Source: a virus. Taken from it: a stretch of DNA of 64,000 bases. The notes under the pieces were generated by a model that saw only the letters and a program-made list of their open reading frames with translations, made no database searches and was not told the DNA's origin. Below, piece by piece: positions 25,107-32,824 of the stretch; within the stretch, counting starts at the first letter, position 1, and every line of letters begins with the position of its first letter. Location of the stretch: positions 1 to 64,000 of the IMG/VR virus record IMGVR_UViG_3300025598_000029; one strand, 5' to 3'. A program made the position numbers and the translations under genes.

Positions 25107-25473
25107 GAAGGTAAGTCACTGGGACTTCCACCCAGAGGTAAGATCTGGCAACGAAAGAACTTTAGGTGAAAAAGCTGCCGATGTTATGCGTCACGGCATG
25201 GGATCATGGCCTTTTGTTTTTTCATTTGTAATTATTATGGCAGCATGGATGTTTTATAACGGTATGTCAAAACATCCTTTTGATGTTTATCCGTTTATTC
25301 TTCTCAACCTTATGCTTTCAACATTGGCAGGATTGCAAGGAGCTATCCTTTTAATTGCTGCTAAAAGAGCAGATCGTATTGCTGCAGAATTAGCTGCGTA
25401 TCATTTAAAGGTAAGTGAAGATCACCAAGATATGCTACAACAATTGACTGAACTATTAAAAAATAAAATTTAA
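25093..25473 (+). CDS. DUF1003 membrane protein
   Basis: A 126-residue protein with the DUF1003 pattern: a basic start, G-E-K-A-A-D, a first span (about 39-56), then HPFDVYPFILLNLMLSTLAGLQG leading into the second span, and the downstream R-A-D-R-I-A. The family is widespread and of unknown function. Finding it between portal and protease genes is unusual. Possible jobs are membrane attachment at assembly or exclusion of other phages; neither is shown. Confidence 0.82.
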   Translation: MRTIKKVSHWDFHPEVRSGNERTLGEKAADVMRHGMGSWPFVFSFVIIMAAWMFYNGMSKHPFDVYPFILLNLMLSTLAGLQGAILLIAAKRADRIAAELAAYHLKVSEDHQDMLQQLTELLKNKI

Positions 25474-25532
25474 CACAACTTTAAACATTACAACGATGTA
25501 ACGCAACTGTTAGCTTATCAAAGGCTTTGAAG

Positions 25533-26192
25533 ATGATAAAATTTGGTGCACCCACTGTAACCCTAATGGGAAGAGAGACTCTTGCTGGCCATAGCCAGTC
25601 TATTGAGCTGCACAACGTTACATTAGATGATTTTGATTTTACACCAGAACCTGGTTATGTTTATGCGGTGTCTAGAGCTATTAGTTCTAGAGTAAATGCT
25701 AACTACGACGCTTGGCCTGTAGACCAGATCAAGAAAAGCTACCGCACTTTTGTTGGAAGACCAATCTATGTAGAACACAATAACAGTGATCCAGAGCGTG
25801 CTCGAGGAGTTATCCTCGATGCTGTTTATCGTGAATCTAAGCTAGCAAGTGGTATTACTGATGCTAGTGTTTATTGCTTGATGGAAGTTGATGCGCAATC
25901 ATTTCCTAAATTAGCAAACGCAATTATGGAGGGACAGCTTAATGCAGTAAGCATGGGAGCTGATGTAGAAGGCACACAATGCAGTGCCTGTGGTAAGTAC
26001 GCTAGCAAGCCTGCTGAGTACTGCACCCACATCCCTCGTTTAAAAGGTCGCAATGTAACTGTTTACAAACAAGGGAAGCGTATTGACAGCCTTGTTTATG
26101 AAAGTTGCATTAAGCCAAATTTCTTCGAGCTTAGCTTTGTTTTTGAACCAGCTGATGAGAGTGCTTGGCTACTGCAGAAGAAACGTTATTAA
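25533..26192 (+). CDS. Prohead protease-like capsid maturation protein
   Basis: A 219-residue protein; the ATG at 25533 is used, since the longer frame starts at TTG. GRPIYVEHNN supplies H82 and NAVSMGADVEG supplies S140, matching the His and Ser of the herpesvirus/HK97-type prohead protease fold. A zinc-like CSACG...YCTH loop follows the Ser. The C-terminus FELSFVFEPADESAW fits the family's end. The order portal, protease, scaffold, capsid supports the call. The enzyme would cut scaffold and head proteins during maturation. A third catalytic residue was not identified. Confidence 0.75.
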   Translation: MIKFGAPTVTLMGRETLAGHSQSIELHNVTLDDFDFTPEPGYVYAVSRAISSRVNANYDAWPVDQIKKSYRTFVGRPIYVEHNNSDPERARGVILDAVYRESKLASGITDASVYCLMEVDAQSFPKLANAIMEGQLNAVSMGADVEGTQCSACGKYASKPAEYCTHIPRLKGRNVTVYKQGKRIDSLVYESCIKPNFFELSFVFEPADESAWLLQKKRY

Positions 26193-26194
26193 CA

Positions 26195-26839
26195 ATGCCA
26201 ATCCTTAAAGTTTCTGAAACTCTAAGAAAAATGGCATTGGAATTAGTTCGTGTACCTATTTCCATTCTTGGTGACTGCCCGCAGTGCCAAGGAAATGGTT
26301 ACAGAGATGGTATTTGCCCGGATTGTAATTACATCGATCCTAGGGTTATGGATGCTATCAACGAGTGGCAACAGGCTCAAGGTATTCAACAAAAAGCTGC
26401 TTTTAGAAGTTTGTCTTTTGTAGATATGTTACCTGATGTTTCAAAAGCAAAGGTAAAATGCCCAAAATGTGGTGACCTTACATTTAACAATGATTCGCTT
26501 AAAAAAGGTGAATTATCAGGATCTTGCGAAAATCCTGGATGTGGTCATGAAATTGCTGGAGCTTTAGGATTTAAAAGACCTAAGTTTCTGGGTATAGATC
26601 CTAGGATGATGAAAAAAGTTCAACGTAACTTTTTGAGTCCTGCAGGAATAAAGATCGAAAAAAATAAAAACAAGCTAAAAGAAAGTTCCAAGGATGTTTC
26701 TGATCTTGGTGCTTTACAAGATGATTCAATGAACGCTAGCATGGATGCAACGACTCGCATGAAGAATATGCTCCAGCAAAGTGCTCAAATGGATGCACAA
26801 AATAAAAACGACGAAAACGCCGAAAGCAAGGAGCTATAA
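26195..26839 (+). CDS. Zinc-ribbon protein of the head module
   Basis: A 214-residue protein from the ATG at 26195, two bases after the protease stop. Zinc sites: C28-x2-C31-x-G-N-G...C-P-D-C near 40, and CPKCGD (about 89) with CENPGCGHE (about 110). The C-terminal 70 residues are Lys/Asp/Gln-rich and helical. Its position between protease and scaffold suggests head assembly. The stop overlaps the scaffold ATG. Function unknown. Confidence 0.65.
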   Translation: MPILKVSETLRKMALELVRVPISILGDCPQCQGNGYRDGICPDCNYIDPRVMDAINEWQQAQGIQQKAAFRSLSFVDMLPDVSKAKVKCPKCGDLTFNNDSLKKGELSGSCENPGCGHEIAGALGFKRPKFLGIDPRMMKKVQRNFLSPAGIKIEKNKNKLKESSKDVSDLGALQDDSMNASMDATTRMKNMLQQSAQMDAQNKNDENAESKEL

Positions 26840-28191
26840 TGAGCCGTTTCGATGATGAGCTGATCAAGCAGGCAGACAATGCCTACCAGCAACAGGTAGG
26901 AGAGGGTAAGACAACAACTCCTCGCCAAGAACCATACAACCAAGTTGACACTATCAATCTTGACAGTGGCTTTGGTGCTCCTGAAAAGGCACCAGCTCCT
27001 GTTGATGAAGTTGCTGACTGGATTGCTAACCAACCAATGATGCGTCAAATAGATGTTCGTGACCTTGACGCTGCCGACCAAGGTGAAATCATTGGTGGGC
27101 CTGGTTCAAGTGCTGTTTACGCAGAAGGAGGACCAGTGTATGCTGGAAAGAACCCAATCGATGAAAGTCTTTACAATGTTTACAAGTCTTCACGTGAAAT
27201 CCGTGATGCAATTGAAGCACAAACTGATTTTGACTTCTCTAACCTAATTACTGCTGCTAATGATGCAGCTACTGTTCTTCGTTTCGCTAGCGCCAACGAT
27301 GAAGTTAATCAAGTTGTTGGTACTGTTGCTAGTATTGTTCTTGACATTGAGAACGACCTTGCTACTACTGGTGACTACCGCCAAGCTTCATCTGATCTAA
27401 CTCAGCTTGAGAGCCTTCTAGAAGACATCAACAAGTTTGCTACCGCTGATGGTGATACTGACGACAAGAAGTCTGAAGGCGATGCAGTTGCTGATTCAGA
27501 CGACAATAAGACTGCTAAGAAGAAGTCTGAAGACGAAGACGAAGACGAAGAAGAAGAATGCAAGAATTGCAAGGGCAAAGGTTGCGACAAGTGCAAGAAG
27601 TCAAAGAAGAAAGCTTCTAACGGTAACCAAGAATCACTTCAAGTTGTAGACGTTCGCGATCTAGATGATCAAGCTGGCGTTTGGGACCGTGATGAACTCA
27701 TGGCTGCTGACCACAAAACTGATGTTCTTGTGCCTGAAGATGTAAACGGTGAAGACGCCGGTTACGTACCATTCTACAATGATGGTGCTGAAACTGGTCG
27801 CACACCACAAGAAGACGAAGATCGTACCCCATGGCCTTACGATGGCACTAACCCTGCCCTCGCTCCATACGCCGGTACAGTCGCCGCGGTACAAGCCTCA
27901 CGTGAGAAGATTTTTGAAAGTCTTCAAATCGTAGAGCGTCTTGAGAAGCTTGGAATGGTCCAACACGATGACCGTGCTAAGCACATCGCAAAGTTTGAGC
28001 AAATGTCGGATGCAAAGCTTGCTGGATTCAAAGCTAGCCTCGACATGCTCGAAGAGTCTGGGGCCCGTCAACCCCGGAGCCAGAAAGTGGCAAGTGGAAG
28101 TAATCGCTTGCCAGAAATGGGTCGGTTGACAACGGCCTCAACAGTTACTCGTCAGGACATTCAGTCTGACGATTGGCTGATGACACTTTAA
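26839..28191 (+). CDS. Probable scaffolding protein with an internal repeat
   Basis: A 450-residue acidic protein placed between protease and capsid, where scaffolds usually lie. Charged, helix-rich N- and C-terminal parts flank a very acidic stretch (about 205-240) with CKNCKGKGCDKCKK, one zinc knuckle. RQIDVRDLDAADQ near 70 and LQVVDVRDLDDQA near 270 are two copies of a 9-10-residue element. RFASAND, KFATADGD and KVASGSN motifs could be protease sites, consistent with a substrate. The scaffold call rests on position and composition only. Confidence 0.55.
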   Translation: MSRFDDELIKQADNAYQQQVGEGKTTTPRQEPYNQVDTINLDSGFGAPEKAPAPVDEVADWIANQPMMRQIDVRDLDAADQGEIIGGPGSSAVYAEGGPVYAGKNPIDESLYNVYKSSREIRDAIEAQTDFDFSNLITAANDAATVLRFASANDEVNQVVGTVASIVLDIENDLATTGDYRQASSDLTQLESLLEDINKFATADGDTDDKKSEGDAVADSDDNKTAKKKSEDEDEDEEEECKNCKGKGCDKCKKSKKKASNGNQESLQVVDVRDLDDQAGVWDRDELMAADHKTDVLVPEDVNGEDAGYVPFYNDGAETGRTPQEDEDRTPWPYDGTNPALAPYAGTVAAVQASREKIFESLQIVERLEKLGMVQHDDRAKHIAKFEQMSDAKLAGFKASLDMLEESGARQPRSQKVASGSNRLPEMGRLTTASTVTRQDIQSDDWLMTL

Positions 28192-28217
28192 TCATCCCTA
28201 ACTAAGGAGAAAGAAAA

Positions 28218-28736
28218 ATGCTGCAACTAAATAGCGTAGCTAACGTTGGGGTTCACCGTACGTGTACTCCATTGTACGAAAAGTACGAGGCTACTCCATA
28301 CAACACGTTCCTGGACCCATCAGACACAACCAATATCTACTCAGGTATGGTTATGTACCGTACCGGACCTGACACAGTAGCCAATGCTGGTACTGCTGTT
28401 ACCGTTACTGGTGCAAAGCCTTTCGGTTTGTCTGCCCTTGACCGTAACCCAAACATTGATGACGTAACTCAGGTTGGAATTAACGCATGGGCTGTATGGC
28501 TCGGCGGTTCTAACGCCTTCTTTACGCTCACTGCTCCGGCTTTTGACACAACTCAAGCTTACAACGTTCTTACTACTGGTGTGCGTACACTTCTGTACAC
28601 TAACGCCAATGGTCAGATCACTTCAGCTTCAGGTACTGCAAGTACTCTTGGTGCTGTTCCAGTAGCTGAGTTGATTGATGTAATCAGCCCAACGCAGATC
28701 ACTGTTCGTCTAATCCCATTCGGCGCTACCGCCTAA
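28218..28736 (+). CDS. Probable head decoration protein
   Basis: A 172-residue beta-rich protein placed directly before the major capsid gene. Thr/Asn/Ala-rich with alternating hydrophobics, NANGQITSAS and TQITVRLIPFG near the end. The strong SD (AAGGAGAAAGAAAAATG) and a codon choice richer in C-ending codons than neighbours suggest high expression, as for a capsid-surface protein. No family recognised. Confidence 0.6.
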   Translation: MLQLNSVANVGVHRTCTPLYEKYEATPYNTFLDPSDTTNIYSGMVMYRTGPDTVANAGTAVTVTGAKPFGLSALDRNPNIDDVTQVGINAWAVWLGGSNAFFTLTAPAFDTTQAYNVLTTGVRTLLYTNANGQITSASGTASTLGAVPVAELIDVISPTQITVRLIPFGATA

Positions 28737-28760
28737 GGGTTTTTGAAAGGAAATATAATA

Positions 28761-29774
28761 ATGAGTTCAATTACTCCTAATGGTGCTGTAGCCGATCACT
28801 TGGCTCCACGTACTGCTAAGAAGTCTGACGATTATGTTGCAAGCATTGTAGAGGCTCAAGAGCGTCTCGCTTCAGCAACTGGTCGTAAGACAGCTACTCG
28901 TGAAGAGAAGCAACGCCGTCTTGCAGGAATCCTTGCAGACAAGGACAACTACATGGTCCGTCTCGGACAGGGTATGATTGGTCCTATCCAGCTTAAGCTT
29001 CGTTACCAGGGTATGACCCGTAACGTTCTTCTGGAAGATCCACTAACACCTGGTGTCCCAGTTATGTACGATGTACTTGACGAATACGGTCAGGCTTACA
29101 TTCTTTCTGGTAATGAAGGTGAAGTTCGCGTCACCCCATTCGAAGGTAAGAAAGTTCCAGTCCGTTTGTTCCGTATTGCTACATTCCCTCAAATTAAGAA
29201 GGAAGACCTCTGGTACCTACGTGTTAACATCGTTGAATACGCTCAGGACATGTCAAAGCAAGCTATCATGATGCAGGAAGACGCACGTCTTATCACTGTT
29301 CTTGAAGCTGCTATTAACAACTACGCAGTTGACCCTAACCACACTGTTTCACCTAACCACATCGTTAACGAGCTTTCAGGATACATTACTCCTGACTCAC
29401 TCTACGACCTCGTGGCTTTGATTGAAGTTCACCAGTTGGAGGCTTCACGTCTATTGTTCAACCCAATTGACTACCGTGACCTCTACAAGTGGGACATCAA
29501 CCAAACAGGTTGGGCATTCAAGGACCGCGTTGTTGCCGGTGAGCGTATCGTTCAATTCGGTGGCTTCCAAGTACAACGTTCAATCGAAGTACCACAGGGT
29601 ACAGTTTACATGACACCATCACCAGAATTCCTCGGTGTGTTCCCAGTTATGTACTCACTCGATGTTGAAGAGAACCACACACCTGAGAAGTTCCACAAGG
29701 GATGGGTAATGGACGAGCTCGTTTCAGAGATCGTACTCAACCCACGTGGTCTTGGTAAGATCGTTAAGGCTTAG
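28761..29774 (+). CDS. Major capsid protein (HK97 fold)
   Basis: A 337-residue protein starting at 28761 after AAAGGAAATATAATA; the in-frame TTG at 28743 is not needed. It is helix-rich N-terminally (YVASIVEAQERLASATG). The middle has HK97-type P- and A-domain elements (ITPDSLYDLVALIEVHQLEASR, then FNPIDYRDLYKWD), and the end is VSEIVLNPRGLGKIV. Size, position after protease and scaffold, heavy C-ending codon use and a terminator-like hairpin just downstream fit a very abundant capsid protein. ERLASATGRK near the N-terminus might be a maturation cut site. Confidence 0.85.
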   Translation: MSSITPNGAVADHLAPRTAKKSDDYVASIVEAQERLASATGRKTATREEKQRRLAGILADKDNYMVRLGQGMIGPIQLKLRYQGMTRNVLLEDPLTPGVPVMYDVLDEYGQAYILSGNEGEVRVTPFEGKKVPVRLFRIATFPQIKKEDLWYLRVNIVEYAQDMSKQAIMMQEDARLITVLEAAINNYAVDPNHTVSPNHIVNELSGYITPDSLYDLVALIEVHQLEASRLLFNPIDYRDLYKWDINQTGWAFKDRVVAGERIVQFGGFQVQRSIEVPQGTVYMTPSPEFLGVFPVMYSLDVEENHTPEKFHKGWVMDELVSEIVLNPRGLGKIVKA

Positions 29775-29788
29775 TCTTAACACATCTA

Positions 29789-29825
29789 GGTGGGGTATAG
29801 GTTATATAATAGCTTATACCTCACC
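29789..29825 (+). terminator. Hairpin after the capsid gene
   Basis: GGTGGGGTATA (29789-29799) pairs over 11 positions (one G-T) with TATACCTCACC (29815-29825) across an AT-rich 15-base loop. It is the strongest intergenic hairpin seen in this window. No T-run follows, so it may act by RNA stability, end processing or factor-assisted termination after the highly expressed capsid gene. Confidence 0.45.
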
Positions 29826-29871
29826 AGGATGTAAAACTCGCATTAAAGAAATACCCTCGAAGTTGCAATAA

Positions 29872-29913
29872 CTAGGTATCGAAAATCTCTTTACCTACCT
29901 AGGGAGAAATCCC
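29872..29913 (+). promoter_or_regulatory. Leader hairpins before the 188-residue gene
   Basis: CTAGGTA (29872-29878) can pair with TACCTAG (29896-29902); alternatively GGGA (29902-29905) and TCCC (29910-29913) enclose a GAAA tetraloop, overlapping by one base. They lie in the 160-base leader (29775-29934) before SD ATAGGAG. The pair looks like an RNA switch or stabiliser, but no ligand or regulator is evident. Confidence 0.35.
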
Positions 29914-29934
29914 CTTGAAGATAGGAGCATTAAA

Positions 29935-30501
29935 ATGGCAAGAACAGTATCACGTAGTGGTGACAATGGCGAATCAACTCCAGTTCCAGTAGTGGACTTG
30001 GGTGGATATGTTGAAGATCACCGTCCGGATCCTGCTGATCTAAGCAAGGCTCGTGCAGCTGCACCAGTCGCTTTCACCGGTATGCAAGAAATTAACACTG
30101 CAGACTGGATTGAGAACTTGATGGACAGTGGAACGGTGTTTTCTAATCCTAAGGGTAGCTTTAAACTAGCTGGCCTTGGATACCACGGAAGCATCCAACC
30201 TATTCCAACTGAGATCCGCCAGGACCCATATGTACTGAGAGCCGTACAACGTGGCCGCATTGCTTTCCTCAGCGAAGAGCAGGCTATGAATAAGATCGCT
30301 GATTTGAAGGATGAAAACAGTACTAGTGAAAGTCACATGGATCACCTCCGTGACAGTCTAGCTGCTGGTGCTAGTGACAACAATGGCATGTACAAGATTG
30401 ACTTGCCAGATGAAGCTGAACCAAAGGGACCAAGCCAGTCTTGGGAACAGGTTTGGGACAATAGCACAAGCACTCCTACTAAGCCTAAGAAGAACGCATA
30501 A
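29935..30501 (+). CDS. Unknown late protein, possible head-associated protein
   Basis: A 188-residue protein. The centre (about 45-130) has a compact alpha/beta region (GMQEINTADWIENLMDSG, then SFKLAGLGYHG and QDPYVLRAVQRGRIAFLS). The ends are Ser/Thr/Pro-rich. SD ATAGGAGCATTAAA. It follows the capsid leader. Position suggests head completion, but no family matches. Confidence 0.6.
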   Translation: MARTVSRSGDNGESTPVPVVDLGGYVEDHRPDPADLSKARAAAPVAFTGMQEINTADWIENLMDSGTVFSNPKGSFKLAGLGYHGSIQPIPTEIRQDPYVLRAVQRGRIAFLSEEQAMNKIADLKDENSTSESHMDHLRDSLAAGASDNNGMYKIDLPDEAEPKGPSQSWEQVWDNSTSTPTKPKKNA

Positions 30502-30506
30502 CAACC

Positions 30507-30540
30507 GGTGGACTGCAAAGCTCCACCCTTATAAGGAGCT
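30507..30540 (+). promoter_or_regulatory. Mutually exclusive hairpins over the ribosome-binding site
   Basis: Hairpin A pairs GGTGGA (30507-30512) with TCCACC (30522-30527). Hairpin B pairs AGCTCC (30519-30524) with GGAGCT (30535-30540), burying the SD AAGGAG (30533-30538) of the gene starting at 30544. Both cannot form at once because 30522-30524 is shared. The geometry is that of a translational on-off switch. Short loops make both feasible; stability has not been calculated. Confidence 0.5.
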
Positions 30541-30543
30541 TAA

Positions 30544-30810
30544 ATGAGCGACGAAATTAAGAACACAGTTAAGCCTAGTAACGTTGGTGCTGAGCCTGTT
30601 GGCGCAGTAATCCCAAGCGGTACAGTGCTCAGCGGTACAACAATCTATAATGAACCATGGTTCAGTGTTTGGTTGCCACAGACATTCCCTGGAACTGTTA
30701 CTGGTGGTGTAGCACAACCTACCTTGAGCGGTACTGGTTACCAAGGTGCAAACAATGTCGGTCTGGTATTCCAGAACGATCAATACAACACAACCGTGAG
30801 AGGATTCTAA
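30544..30810 (+). CDS. Small beta-rich virion protein
   Basis: An 88-residue protein, Thr/Gly/Val-rich with alternating hydrophobics (AVIPSGTVLSGTTIYNEPWF), like a one-domain decoration or fibre-anchor subunit. Its SD can be sequestered by a leader hairpin. It ends one base before the next ATG. No family recognised. Confidence 0.58.
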   Translation: MSDEIKNTVKPSNVGAEPVGAVIPSGTVLSGTTIYNEPWFSVWLPQTFPGTVTGGVAQPTLSGTGYQGANNVGLVFQNDQYNTTVRGF

Positions 30811-30811
30811 C

Positions 30812-31516
30812 ATGGCTATTACACCAAACACAGCAATAGAACAGGCTAATAAGCAGGCGCTACGTGGAGTAGCACGCGGTGGTTTTAATTCATACGCACC
30901 TTCTGCTATTGACCCTACTGTTTACGTAAATGCTGCTGCTACTACTAGTGGTATTCTTGAACTCGTAGTTCCTGCAACTGGTGCTACTACTTTCACAATC
31001 AGTGGCCCTAATGGAACTACTGCTACCCTTACTGGTACTGCTACTGGTACCCAGGTTAGCGGTTTGGTTTCTGCTCTTGCTGCTGGTCCACTTTCTGGTT
31101 ACACATTTTATGTAAACGCCGGTGGTGCTAACTACATCAATGGTACTACTACAACAATCATCGTTCCTTCCGGAGCTGCATTGCTTGTTGTATCTGGTAC
31201 TGGTGGTGCTGTTCCTACCATTACTGCACTTGCATTCAGTGGTTCAAACGCTGAAGCTGTTACTTACCCTAACTATGTTGGTACTCCTAATTCTGCACCT
31301 ACTTGGGTAGATGATGCTACTGTTCACGCTTACCAAGTTGGTATTGGTGGAGCACAGAACACACAAATCATTGAACAAAAGCAAGTTCGTCAGATTCTTA
31401 CCGGTAACGGTCCTGATGGTGGTTCACAAACTGAACAATACAATGGTTACTTTGCTTCTTACAGCGGAAACCTTTACCAGACCGTACAGAAGAACACCAA
31501 GCGCCAGCAGTGCTAA
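30812..31516 (+). CDS. Beta-rich virion protein
   Basis: A 234-residue protein, Thr/Ala/Gly-rich. Residues 45-145 have Ig-like alternation (TTFTISGPNGTTATLTGTA). The C-terminus (about 185-234) is Gln/Asn/Lys-rich with a final Cys. The start is one base after the previous stop. Likely a surface or fibre-anchoring component. No family recognised. Confidence 0.6.
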   Translation: MAITPNTAIEQANKQALRGVARGGFNSYAPSAIDPTVYVNAAATTSGILELVVPATGATTFTISGPNGTTATLTGTATGTQVSGLVSALAAGPLSGYTFYVNAGGANYINGTTTTIIVPSGAALLVVSGTGGAVPTITALAFSGSNAEAVTYPNYVGTPNSAPTWVDDATVHAYQVGIGGAQNTQIIEQKQVRQILTGNGPDGGSQTEQYNGYFASYSGNLYQTVQKNTKRQQC

Positions 31517-31666
31517 ATGGAACACGTACCTTTTAGAATAAAGGTAGATGCGGTTATAACTAGAGCGGATGGTGTCCAGGAAAACCTGGGCACCATTAGT
31601 TCTAATACGACAGAAAATAAAAATGATCACTCTACTGACGAACAAGACCAGAAACAGTTTAGTTAA
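31517..31666 (+). CDS. Small acidic protein overlapping the next gene
   Basis: A 49-residue protein starting right after the previous TAA and ending QDQKQFS. The first part (HVPFRIKVDAVITRADGVQ) looks like a short beta hairpin; the rest is Asn/Asp/Gln-rich. Its 3' end overlaps the next gene by 44 bases in another frame. Reading-frame content and packing support it, but it is short. Confidence 0.45.
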   Translation: MEHVPFRIKVDAVITRADGVQENLGTISSNTTENKNDHSTDEQDQKQFS

Positions 31667-32228
31667 TGCAATAACAGGCTCTGGGTACTCATTAGCCATT
31701 CCACAATTTATTGCATGGGGTACTGGGTCAGGAACCGTTCAAGCGACCGATATAACCCTATTTAACCCCGTTCAGGTGCCTGTTAGTGGTACAGTAAGCA
31801 CTCTTACAACGTCAACATCTGGCGACACATATCTTTGCAGTGCAACATTAACTGCAAGTGGACATTACAACATAACAAATATTGGTTTGTTTACCACTGG
31901 TGCAACACCTGCAATGGGTACATTAACAAGCCAAGTCAACCCTGGAGCAACCACTATACAAATAAGTGGTTACAATGCATTCCCAAACACTTTTCCATTC
32001 AACATACAGGTACTATCAGAAGTAATGACAGTAATTTCTGGAAATGGTACCAATACTTATAATGTAATTAGGGGCGTAAATGGCTCTAGTATGATGACAA
32101 CGATAATTCCTTCTCTTACTACTGTAGTGGGTCAAGCTGGTTTTATGTTTTTAAAAAGCAGTTTTCCAGGTATTGGTTTGCAGTACGGAGACAGCATCAA
32201 ATTTAATATTAGCATTCAATTTATATAG
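31623..32228 (+). CDS. Tail or fibre-associated beta-rich protein
   Basis: A 201-residue protein beginning MITLLTNKTRNSLVNAITG. The ATG at 31623 is preferred over the one at 31569 since the N-terminus then starts like other phage tail-tip proteins (helix then IPQFIAWGTGSG). The rest is Thr/Ser-rich beta with NIGLFTTG, resembling the fibre-anchoring proteins near it. No catalytic motif. Confidence 0.55.
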   Translation: MITLLTNKTRNSLVNAITGSGYSLAIPQFIAWGTGSGTVQATDITLFNPVQVPVSGTVSTLTTSTSGDTYLCSATLTASGHYNITNIGLFTTGATPAMGTLTSQVNPGATTIQISGYNAFPNTFPFNIQVLSEVMTVISGNGTNTYNVIRGVNGSSMMTTIIPSLTTVVGQAGFMFLKSSFPGIGLQYGDSIKFNISIQFI

Positions 32229-32236
32229 GAGCAACT

Positions 32237-32776
32237 ATGGCTAGTTTTAACTCTAATTTTTATTTTCCTCAGGAAGGTCTTAACTACCTTTTGAACGCAA
32301 TTCCAAGAGGAACACAGGCCGTTCCTTCTACACTTTATCTAGGTCTTACAGCCACTACTTGGTCAACCATTAGTGGATACGCTGCTGCAGGTGATGTTCC
32401 TCTTACCCTCAATGGTGGTACTTACCCAATTCTTGAAGCTAGTGGTCTCAGTGGTTATTCACGTCTAACTCTTTCTGGATCTGGTTGGCAAGCACCACAG
32501 ACTAACACAATTACAATTGGTACAAGCACAGGAATTCCTGTACAATACTGTACTTACTCAGGAACTAACCCTCTTACATTCACAAACACTGGTGCTACAT
32601 ACACTACTATCAACGGTATCTTCCTTACCATCACTGGTACTGTAGGATCAAGTAGCTCAGGCGGAAGTACAGTTCTATGGTACGCACCATTCTCTGATCT
32701 TTCAACCGTAACTCTAGCTTCAGGCGACTCACTAACTGTTACTCCTACTTGGCAATCTGCTTCTTACCCATACTAA
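32237..32776 (+). CDS. Beta-rich tail/fibre protein
   Basis: A 179-residue protein with an N-terminal MASFNSNFYFPQEGLNYLL helix, then Thr/Ser/Gly-rich beta strands (LYLGLTATTW, GYSRLTLSGSGWQ and GIFLTITGTVG). It is close in style to the 201-residue neighbour, and both precede the giant fibre, so both may be fibre hinge or adaptor pieces. SD TAGGAGCAAC. Confidence 0.58.
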   Translation: MASFNSNFYFPQEGLNYLLNAIPRGTQAVPSTLYLGLTATTWSTISGYAAAGDVPLTLNGGTYPILEASGLSGYSRLTLSGSGWQAPQTNTITIGTSTGIPVQYCTYSGTNPLTFTNTGATYTTINGIFLTITGTVGSSSSGGSTVLWYAPFSDLSTVTLASGDSLTVTPTWQSASYPY

Positions 32777-32824
32777 TTAGTAATCAGTAACAGGTAGATA
32801 AACAATTAATAGGAGTATTATTTA

